Shown in pieces: positions 22,585 to 30,984 of a DNA stretch of 49,405 nt; the first letter of the stretch is position 1; every line of letters begins with the position of its first letter. The position numbers and the translations under genes were made by a program. Below the pieces are notes generated by a model, which worked only from the letters and a program-made list of their open reading frames with translations, searched no databases and was not told the origin of the DNA. The stretch covers positions 4,109,024-4,158,428 of the forward strand of contig FN649734.1 in assembly GCA_000310025.1 (NCBI GenBank). Direction: 5' to 3'. Origin of the DNA: Ectocarpus siliculosus (Eukaryota > Sar > Phaeophyceae > Ectocarpales > Ectocarpaceae).

Positions 22585-23230
22585 TTCAAGGACAGCTTCT
22601 TCTTGAGTACCTGGGAGTCAGCGTCCGCGCGGGCTTTGGAAGTGAGTTTGGCACCTTGGCGGATGGTAGCCAAATGGTTGTAGACCCACACCCAACCACC
22701 GGTAGCGAAAACGGGTAGTTTGTGTAAGGCATCAGACAGTTTCGAGTTCCGTCTTTCCATACGGGAAACTGTGAGTGCGTGTTGTTCACGCACTAGGTCG
22801 TAGGAGCGCCGTTGCCGGTCGGCGGCAAGGTTGCAATACTCGAGCTGATCGCGGGCAAGCGACTGGTGACCACGAGCGTAAATGTTGTCAAGAACGGTCA
22901 GTGGAAACCTGGGAAGGCGCGCCATATGCACCTCATTGGGCGCCAAGCCTGTTGCAGCGCTAACGGAGTTGTTGTACGCGAATTCAACATGAGGGAGATG
23001 AATGTCCCAATCAGCTTGTCGTTCGTTCACAACCATCGCCAGCATCTGGGCCATGGTGTCGTTCACGCGCTCAACTCCTCCGTTGCCGCTAGGGTGGTAC
23101 GCGCTCAAATCCCCAAACAGGCATGTATTTATTGACAAGGACGTCAGCTGTACCTTCAGCTGTGAACTCGACGTCAGTCACTGCGTACATATTTGCTCTC
23201 CGACTGAAACGGTCAGTGAATAGCAAAATA
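22560..23230 (-). pseudogene. Gypsy integrase, core C-terminal half
   Basis: Starts at the Helitron junction with ILLFTDRFSRRANMYAV and continues VLVNKYMPVWG. It then jumps, with a frame change near 23100, to AYHPSGNGGVERVNDTM, which carries the catalytic Glu, and on to WDIHLPHVEFAYNNS. The SDNG-type segment with the second catalytic Asp, normally 35 residues before the Glu, is absent. Roughly 150 bp have been deleted, so the DDE triad is broken. The family (rve, PF00665) normally inserts element cDNA into the genome. Confidence 0.85.
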
Positions 23231-23529
23231 CTAGGGTTAAGGATTGGCCCCCCGCCCCCCAATGGGGCTGTGGGCCAACATCCAGGACGGATGGTGGTGA
23301 GTGTCCGGGAGGGCGGAAACAAGAAGAAGGGGAGTGGATTTGTATGGGCGGGAAGAAGGGACGGTGTTGGGAGAGGCAACGAAGTGGTGAAGAATTTCGG
23401 CACTCGACGAGCTCGCGGTCCCGTCGGGGGTGAAAGGGACATGTCAGTCCGTAGTCTTGTCTGTCGGGAATCAAAAAGCCGAAAATGGAGGTATACATTA
23501 TGTACACAACGATGGAGAAGGCCGACAAG

Positions 23530-23990
23530 GAAGGTACGAAAAGTCTTGTCTCTGCTTGCGTGTGAAGCACCAAGATTGAACCAAGGGGGTGTACCTCTTT
23601 CTCTCTGGCCCGTGATGCTGACTCCTAGTCTCAGTTGATACCTCGCATAGCGCGCAGAGGGAGCGGAGAACTCCAGAATTTCTGTCGTTGATTCTATTTA
23701 CTTGCGGGCCCTCGGGGTCAGTTTGTTTGAGCGTACCTTTTTAGGGTAAGTTAGCCTGTGACCACGGGAATCGACCGCGTCAAGTGTTGGATGAGTACCG
23801 ACATATGTACTCCCCAAACCCCAAAACAATTAATTAATTAAATCAAACACCAATATTAATTAATTACAAAAACAATCAAACACCAATTTATTAAATCAAA
23901 CACCCCCATATATTATCTATGAAGGTACTGTGGGCAGAGAGAGATCGGAACGGTTTTTAATGTGGAGACAACAACAGCAACAACAATGAT
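23530..23990 (-). repeat. Repeat R3, copy 3, with AT-rich insert
   Basis: Reverse complement of 5535-5880 with about 85-90 percent identity by eye. An extra segment at 23815-23925 is AT-rich and built from an AAATCAAACACC(A) word repeated three to four times with AATTAATTAATT stretches. It lies near the 3' end of the Helitron. Confidence 0.8.
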
Positions 23991-24164
23991 GAAGGTCGAC
24001 CCGTCCGGTGTCGTTCGGTGTAAAATGATAAATGCGAAAGATGGACTGCTGCGTAAAGATCCAGCGGTCTTTTCGGCAGTGGCAAAGAATTATGTATATG
24101 CAACCACATGCCGCAAAAAAAAAAAGTTGAGCGGGATACCGTAGGACACCGCCTTCTCTGTTGT

Positions 24165-24785
24165 TGCAGGCAAGTTTGCTTCCACAACCCGGGAGCCCAA
24201 CCCACTCTTGTATTTCGGCCTACAAGACTCCAATCGACACAAGCACCGGTAGGAGAGTGCGTGGGAGATGCCGTGACAACACAACTCCACTCTCCTACGA
24301 CATCTATGCAGTAGTACTGCTGTCGTTGTAGCACCATGTGGAAGATCTCCGAGGGGTCCTCCTGCGCGGTAACGACAACATGGCGAGAGCTCTACGTGTA
24401 CCTGTCGTCGACACATGTGGCAGCCGCGCCACACACGAACGGATGTTTGCATCGCATTTTACTGTGGTTCCCCGTGGCAGGAAGTATCCCATCCAGTTAG
24501 GTCGTTGCGGTAGTACGCGGACGTCGTTCGGCGTCTAGTCCATACTGCTGTTGCAAAAACACAGCAGAAATCGAGCTATGCATGAAATTTTTTGCTCTGG
24601 TTCACTTTTGCCTCCACAACCCGAGAATCCCACTGCTGTATATCGACCTACAAGACTCCAATCGACAAACCAGCCCTGGCAGAAGTGCGTGGAAGATGCT
24701 GTGACAGCACCACTAAGTCGACACTCGTACGACTTGATTGTTGTACAGTCGGCGTCTGGTCCATACTGCTGTAGAAATAGAAAAA
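24165..24785 (+). repeat. Direct repeat inside Helitron, ~425-bp period
   Basis: Blocks at 24175-24335 and 24605-24775 share CCTACAAGACTCCAATCGAC, a GTGCGTGG-AGATGC word and GTGACA-CAC. The word GGCGTCTAGTCCATACTGCT at 24529 recurs as GGCGTCTGGTCCATACTGCT at 24750. The ORFs here are repeat artefacts. Confidence 0.7.
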
Positions 24786-24989
24786 TCGAGCCATCTTTTT
24801 TTTTTTTTCCATACTAATAACAAGAAATTTATCACGTCACGACGACCATCCTGTGAGTATAGACTTAACTACAGTTATGTCGGAGGCCTGAGACGCAAGA
24901 GTTCAACCATTGTTGCACTCTAAAAGCAAGACGTTTTTTTTCGGTGCATCAGTTCGCGGTCGCCTTGAGACTTTTTTTTTCGCCGGCTG

Positions 24990-25275
24990 TTGCCCGCTGC
25001 AGCGGGCCAGTCTCTGGATCGCATCGCCCCTGTCGCGAGCTCGAAACTCCAAAGGCGAGTAGAGTTACAGCACGGTGAATGCACGCACTTTGTTTTTCAG
25101 TCATTGAGCTAGACGTTGCGGTGCGGTAAATAGGTTTTAATTGTTTTTAGATGGGGTTCAAACAATTTTTTCGGCCGTCTTCGCCGACGTGGGCGTGCCA
25201 CTCTCGCGATCACAGCGCCCCTGTCGCGAGCTCTAGACTCCAAGGGCGAGCCGAGTTACAGCACCGTGAAGTACG
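24990..25275 (+). repeat. Direct repeat inside Helitron, ~191-bp period
   Basis: Two copies of a GC-rich block: CGCCCCTGTCGCGAGCTC, ACTCC-AAGGGCGAG and GAGTTACAGCAC-GTGAA at about 25026-25079 and 25217-25270. Each is preceded by a T-run and a CGGC-rich segment. Confidence 0.65.
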
Positions 25276-25279
25276 GGTA

Positions 25280-26425
25280 AATATCGTGCATCCGGGCGCG
25301 TCTACGCAAGGGACTTCAAGGGACTGTGATCTCTAAAGAATCACGAAGCTCATTGGACGAGATTTCGGAGAACGTCAACTCGTAAATCATGACACATACT
25401 TGAAGTACAAGCATACATGCAGTACCTAGCACAGACTTTTTTTTGCAGCATGGTCTCATCTGTAGATAGATATCGACAGACTGTCCGTACTATCTATGTG
25501 GTATGTATGCGTTGTAGGTACAGTAGCATCCTGTCGCCTTCTCTAGCGTAAGCAACGCGAACTGGAGTATGTGCATCGTGTATTGTCACCGCGCGGATGG
25601 TTACGTACTACGTATGTATATGCCACACACACCCTCCAAGATGCACGTATTCTACAGCTCTGTAGTAAGGAAGATTGGACAAATGTAGATTGATCGTTGT
25701 TGTTGTGGTACGCCACAACAAAACTTTAGACTTAACTTGCCTTGTATTGAGCTTGAACATGCACGCAAATCTCACGGCATCATCAATTGCTGCAAGTGCT
25801 GCAAGGTTGGGGGCATAATATGTCTTCTGAAATACTGTGAACACTGCTGTTGTTGTACTGCTGTTGTTGTACTGCTGTTGTTGTATTGAAGGTGCTGCTG
25901 CTGTAGACTGCGCTATATCGTCTATGTACAGTTAAACAAGAGAGATGAACTTTTCGTGATACCACACCGTTCCATGGAAAATTGCTGCAAGTTAGTCAGA
26001 GGTTAGAAATTTGCTGGAAGTTTGTCTGTACAGAGTGAATGAAAGAGTGCACATTTCGTCGAATGTTCCGAAATTTCGTCTCCAAGTTAGTCAGAATTTA
26101 GTCTGTAAAGCGTGAAAACGTGCTCCAGCCCCACCGGCCCCACCCGATCACTTTCATTTTCGACATCCTCCCCTCTCATCCCCGCATCGACCTTCAGCTG
26201 CAACACAACATGAACGAACGCCCTCTCCCGTCGCTCCCCAGCAAAGCGAAAGTCCACCCAGTCAGAGAGTCGTAGTGGAGAGTCCCGCCGCCCTGAACAA
26301 AAGGCCGACACCAACTGGCCTTGCCCCGGGCCCGACTGCGACGACGGCGGTCACCTTTAGCTCGACGGTAAAGGCAAGTTTGCCCCTTGCGACCGTAACA
26401 ACAACCGCGACGAGGACACAGTTGT
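25280..26425. other. Helitron interior, mostly unassigned
   Basis: Contains a 15-bp ACTGCTGTTGTTGT repeat, three units at 25842-25886. A weak direct repeat (AAGTTAGTCAGA at 25989 and 26083) precedes a GC-rich stretch from about 26110. That stretch has a short protein-like reading (TNWPCPGPDCDDGGHL) in a frame different from the exon that follows, and is probably part of the captured gene in decay. Confidence 0.45.
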
Positions 26426-26427
26426 AG

Positions 26428-28057
26428 CGTATCCTGCACCATCCTCACCCCGTCGACAACTACCCCAAGCTGTGCCAGCTCTGCCTCACCCCGGTGGGAG
26501 GTACTCCTTCGCTCGGGATCCCAACCGAACAGGTCAACAGCCGCGGCTACAAAGGGAAAAGTAATTTCTCTCTTTAATTACAGTTAGCGCCCGCAATTAA
26601 GAAATATTTTGTTAAGAAATTGAGGCTCACTTTTTCACGAAAAATAAGAAAATAGGCTTAAGAACTAAGAAACATAGCTCAATCTGGGTCACACAGTAAG
26701 AAATGTCTCAATAAGAAACACAGCAGCGACTGCTGCCCTACTACATAAGAAACGAGGGGTTACGGGGGAGTGTGTCGAATAAGAAACAAACCCCACAGCT
26801 CTCTCGCTCTTTCCCCCTCTCCCCCTACCCCCCCCCCTTCCCATAGTGCATTATTATTAGATGTACGCCGAGGGGGGAGTGTTTTTTTTTGCGGCGCCCC
26901 CTCCGGCCCCCTGCGGGCTCTGCGCTCTGCCTTGCTGGCCGCTAAAGCTCTGATTTTCGTTGTTGGCTGTCAGCGTGCGGGTGAGGCATCATGCGGTGTT
27001 CATGTATTTGTTTAGTTTCAGCCCTCACTCATGAGGGGAGTACAAGACCTTGTAGCGATAGCAAGACGTTGCCGTTGAATACATTTCGCTTCTAGGGAGT
27101 GGCCTTACGTGCAGCCGTCGGTAGTGAGAATCGGGATTGAGTACGGGAGGCGAGGAAAGCAGAGAAATAAGAAATTGCCGATTTAAGAAATTCAGCAGGA
27201 TTTGGCTGCACCACAAAATAAGAAACATGATATATAAGAAACTGAACGACATACGCTGAGTTTATAGCCCACAATAAGAATTCGAGGCTGGACCTGAAAT
27301 GAGCGTTTCTTAATTGCGGGCGCTAACTGTACATCAAGTAATTCCGCCTGATATGTGCCCGAATGTTGTTCAGGTGTTGCATGAAGCCCTGACATGAAAC
27401 TTCATCGCAACCCCAACCGCTAAATCTCTCCACAACAATGCCCTTTTTGCTTGCTGCTGTTGTCAGAGTGGAATAATATCCACGCGGTGTGGCGTCTTTG
27501 CGCTGGTGCCAAGTCTTCGGGCGGCAAGAAGTTCAAGCACGTCACCGTCGCCCCCGCCAGCCTTATCGGGGTAAATCATGTGTACACCCGTTTACATCGG
27601 AACGTGATTGTGTAGTGAACAGTCGTGTGTGTGCGTAGTTACCTAGATATGGGTGCGCGGATGCATCCGACTGTTGCTGTAAATTAGTTTCCCATCTGTT
27701 ACAAAAGTAAATTACACCTTTTTTTTATGTAGTACAACCATGTGAAATTTATTCCTTATATTTTCCCCTGTCACCCATCCGATATCCACTGCAAAGGTGC
27801 ACTGCGAGTGTTCCGACGCAGCGACTAGCGAGGAAGACCTGGCCGACGGGTGCACGGGCGAGATCGTCGAGGACGACCTGATCATCAAGGATTGAGACTC
27901 CCCGCCGCTGCACTACCAGTGCGCACGCCGCCGGTGGAACCAGACCATCAACGAGATCCTGAACAAGACCGACGAGCACCGCGACCTGGGAACTACCCAC
28001 GACAAGGAGTCTTCCCAGCCCTCTGCCACCGTCCAGCCGCCCTCGCCGACCTCTAAA
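26428..28057 (+). pseudogene. Captured host gene fragment with three exons
   Basis: Three GC-rich exons in consistent phase: 26428-26560 (LCQLCLTPVGGTPSLGIPTE), 27467-27570 (WNNIHAVWRLCAGAKSSGGK, KHVTVAPASLIG) and 27797-28057 (VHCECSDAATSEEDLADG and QCARRRWNQTINEILNK). Donors are GTAATT, GTAAAT and GTAAGA; acceptors end TTGTCAG and TGCAAAG. The first join uses phase 1 and restores a Lys-Lys codon series. Cys pairs (CQLC, CEC) suggest metal binding, but the family is unknown to me. An in-frame TGA at 27893-27895 interrupts exon 3, and the region upstream is in another frame. It is therefore called a pseudogene, of the kind Helitrons carry. It lies antisense to the Helitron. Confidence 0.5.
26581..27329. 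mobile_element. Tc1/mariner-type MITE, 749 bp
   Basis: Perfect 24-bp terminal inverted repeats begin CAGTTAGCGCCCGCAATTAA (26581-26604 and 27306-27329), flanked on both sides by TA, the target duplication of Tc1/mariner elements. The CAGT start is typical of that superfamily. No transposase is encoded. The subterminal regions carry about 14 copies of TAAGAAA, nine between 26597 and 26790 and five between 27165 and 27280. All are in the same orientation; only the right terminal repeat carries the reverse. The GC-rich centre (26800-27160) includes a segment shared with 8995-9060. The element sits in the first intron of the captured gene fragment, 20 bp after the donor. Confidence 0.88.
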
Positions 28058-28176
28058 GTAAGACGCGTGTTTTCATTTCAGAAACAAGTAGTAAACGTCT
28101 CAAGTTATTCAAGGCACATTTGTTGCCACCTTCAACTGGTTTTCGCCAACTACCAATAGAGTAAAGATATCACCCT

Positions 28177-29190
28177 ATGTCTGACAATCATCGATGTCGG
28201 CCGACGCCAATTCATCGGGTAACTCGTTCAGCAGCCGCATCTCAAAATCGCCAAACACGATCACATACTGCACGTACCAAAGTTCCACACCCAGCCAGAG
28301 TAACACACCCTCAAGGAACGTACAAACAACTCCAACTCGACGACCACCTTCAGCTCGTCGAAATACCCAACGAAGATCGCTCACCCAACCACGGACGACG
28401 CCTGAAACTCGAACACCACAAACCTGTCCGGATAACGCGCAACACGTAGAACTAGCAAGAACTCGCAGACGAAGACGTGCTGAAATATTAACGGAACGTC
28501 GACGTCGCAATGCAAACAATAACACACCACACGACTCAGACCCTGAACTCGATATGATACGTCAACATTTTAGCCAAATGAGGAATCGTGCACCAAGGTT
28601 ACCGGCACCCAGCCTAGACAGCCATCGCGGTTATGCTAATGACCAAATCCGCCTTGGAGTGCAAGACATTGGCTCGCAATCATTCGACTTCCCCTCGGCA
28701 CCTTTCGAGCTAAAACACACGACGGATGGATTTGGATGATCCACAAAATATCACATGTTCTCACTGCAATGCTCAACTTTGGAAAAAAGAAAAGAGATTA
28801 AATTGTTGTAACAAAGGCAAGTCCTGTATCCATCCTCTCAAATCTATCCCGCACCATCTTATGGCGCTGTTTGAAACTACTAAATTCATTTCTGCTCAAA
28901 GAAGGTACAACGGGTTTTTCGGATTTACTGCATTAGGCGCAGGCGGTATTAAAAAAAGGACATGGACTGAACCGCCAGCCCCTTCAATGCTCACCTTGCA
29001 TGGACGTGCTTACCGCCGCATATTTGACCTCCAACAACACTATGAGAACTATTCCGTGTCGAAGAAATCATCGCAGCTAAACGAATTTTTGATGCTCAGA
29101 TAAACATCCACTTTCATGCCTCCACATTACCTCCTCCCCAACAACCTCTTTCTTCTGCTTTAAATTTACGTTATACGGTATCATCTAGGC
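28177..29190 (+). pseudogene. Helitron Rep N-terminal fragment
   Basis: Two overlapping frames: 28194-28739 (Arg/Ser/Thr-rich leader ending GVQDIGSQSF) and 28726-29103. The second begins with a Cys cluster (CSHCNAQLWKKEKRLNCC) and continues KGKSCIHPL, LMALFETT, SAQRRYNGFFGFTALGAGG and LHGRAYRRI, followed by a YENYS-type motif. This Cys cluster plus the RxYNxxxxFTSLGA-like motif is the conserved N-terminal region of eukaryotic Helitron replication proteins. Beyond 29100 the reading continues in another frame (NIHFHASTLPPPQQPLS) and then stops. The HUH nuclease and helicase parts are missing. The fragment is on the opposite strand to the surrounding Helitron, so it is probably a remnant of another element. 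Confidence 0.75.
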
Positions 29191-29199
29191 ATTATGACA

Positions 29200-30120
29200 C
29201 GTACACGCTCTTACATCCATCTCCCCAATAATTGCATTCTGCCGCCAGCGCAGGCACCCTACCGCCTGCACCATCACCGACATCATCGCGGCCATCACCA
29301 TCGCGCTTCAACATTAAGAAGCTCGAGACCTGACAAGGCTGCAAACGAAACCATACCTTCCGCAGTGGTAATCGGCAATAACCACCAGGACCGCAAGGGG
29401 CAACGATGACCCGAGGCGGGAGGCGTCAACTCTTTCTCCGTCAACTAGCGCCCACTTTGTCTGAATGTTGTAGGTGTTCGACTCCTTTCACAATGTGAGG
29501 GATACCGCATATCGGCGTCATTGGAGGAGGACATCGGAGAAGGGCGCGACATTAGAGCGGATCGACACTGAAGAAGTTAGAATATGACCATTCGAGCGGG
29601 ACGACACCGAAAAAGTTAGAATAATAGCTCCAGAACATTAGAGGGGGGCATTAGAAAAAGGCACGACACTGAAGAAGTTCGAATTTGAGAGCTAGGCGGC
29701 AACACACCATCAACTACCGGCAATACCGTCGAACAATTGCAGTGTTCGTTCTTTCTTTGGCCCCTTTGGGGAGGATATTGGCCACCGCAAAGCCACTTAG
29801 AGAACGTTTCCTGAGAGTGTGACTACGTTCTTACCGGCGCAAGAATGGGGAGGCGACCGTAGCTTACATCTCCTTTTCGTCCGCACCGGACGAAGCTAGA
29901 CAACAATTCACGTACACGCGACTCTTTTGGCTTCATGTTACACCGGGAACGACACATTTCTCGGATACAACGCGAAAATCTTCACGCCGTTCATTCGGTC
30001 ATCTGCGGCTTCATGCCCTTGGTGTGCTGTGCACAGCCTTCACACCTTCCCTTTAAGCCTACTGCTGAGGACGAGGGCGCCTCTGCGCCCGAAGTCCGGA
30101 GCCCTTGTATATATAACATG
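29200..30120. other. Helitron 5' region, no gene
   Basis: 29550-29690 holds three diverged copies of a CGACAC-GAA-AAGTTAGAAT word about 40-65 bp apart. The rest, up to the 5' TC at 30121, has no recognisable ORF. A TATATATA-like word (TTATATATAC on the minus strand) lies within 15 bp of the Helitron 5' end. Confidence 0.45.
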
Positions 30121-30121
30121 A

Positions 30122-30984
30122 TACGAGAAACCTCGCGGAGTTGTGGGAAGCGGACCAAAATAGTCGACGCTAATCGCGACCCCTGGTGCCGAAGGCAGAG
30201 GGATCGTGAGATTCGGCCAGCGAATAGTCTGGCGTGCAGTGTTGCGGGCCTGACATTTCAAACATCGCCGAATCCACCAACGAGTACTGATACTCATCCC
30301 AATCCACCAGTAAAACCTCTCAAGCAAGCTGAGCGTGCGAGCGGTACCAAGGTGGCAGAGGGCGTTGGCATGAAAAGCTTGCATGACCCAAGGTCGCATT
30401 AACATGGGCACGTAAATACGAGTGGGTTCGTCATTCAACAGACGTGCAGCTCGTCCTCCGGGACGGTCAGAAGAGACCGGGGGCTTGGTATTCCTTCGTA
30501 CCAAGAGGCAAAGGCCATCGTCAGTGACGAGGCGTCCTTTATCTGCAAGCTCTCGAATATCCTCCAACGATGGTCTATGCCTGGAGTGATATGACACTCT
30601 GGCAAAGAAATCGACAGGTAGACTCTGAGGGCGTTTGAGGAGAATGTAGCGGATGGTGGCTTCACACACCGGCTCTTTCTGCTGTTCCCGCGCCCAATCG
30701 GCACGCGTGTAGCGTTCGACGGACTCACGGAATTCTAACTCTGCAGGATTGAGGACCATGGAATCCACTGCGGGCGTTGCCTTACCAGCTGCAGCAGCAG
30801 GTTGTGACAAACCCAACAGAGGACCCGTAGGGGCGTCGGTAACCGTCTCCGGCGGCGCTATGGGCACCGTTGGGACAGGTTCGACAGCAGGCTCAGGCGT
30901 GGTGGCAGCTGGTGTCACTCGTGTTTGACGACGAGAAGCGCCTGCTGCGGCAGCTGCACGCGGAGCGTGTGGGGGGATCGACAA
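30122..30984 (-). pseudogene. Gypsy integrase, N-terminal half
   Basis: After a Pro/Ala-rich linker (residues 1-75) comes the integrase HHCC zinc-binding domain: HANALCHLG with two His, then RFYWWIGM and CLKC. The core then starts with VDYFGPLP, carrying the first catalytic Asp. It is cut after GFSY by the Helitron; the codons that follow in the same frame belong to the Helitron. The continuation is at 23230 downward. The frame is +1 relative to the RT ORF, which it overlaps by 92 nt. Confidence 0.85.

Larger units (their letters stand above)
23231..30121 (-). mobile_element. Helitron, 6,891 bp, inserted in gypsy integrase
   Basis: On the minus strand the insertion starts TCATGTTATATATAC (30121 downward). 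It ends CCTTAACCCTAG (23231) with a hairpin 13 nt before the end: stem 23244-23250 with 23272-23278, and an inner CCCC-AAT-GGGG. These are the Helitron hallmarks: 5' TC, 3' CTRR, subterminal hairpin, insertion between host A and T, no target duplication. Deleting 23231-30121 joins host bases ...CTCGTA to TATTTTG and restores an uninterrupted Phe-Ser-Tyr-Ile-Leu-Leu integrase reading frame, which fixes the borders to the base. No full Rep/helicase gene is present, so it is non-autonomous. Cargo includes an R3 copy, direct repeats, a spliced gene fragment, a MITE and a Rep fragment on the opposite strand. Confidence 0.88.

Noticed and set aside
27893-27895. In-frame TGA as a selenocysteine codon
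   Set aside because: No SECIS-like structure was identified and the surrounding gene fragment shows other decay; a nonsense mutation is the simpler reading.
30119-30121. TGTTATATATAC at 30119 as the start of a gypsy LTR
   Set aside because: It looked like an LTR start (TGTTA), but the segment is better explained as the Helitron 5' end because the matching CTAG end at 23231 restores the integrase codons.
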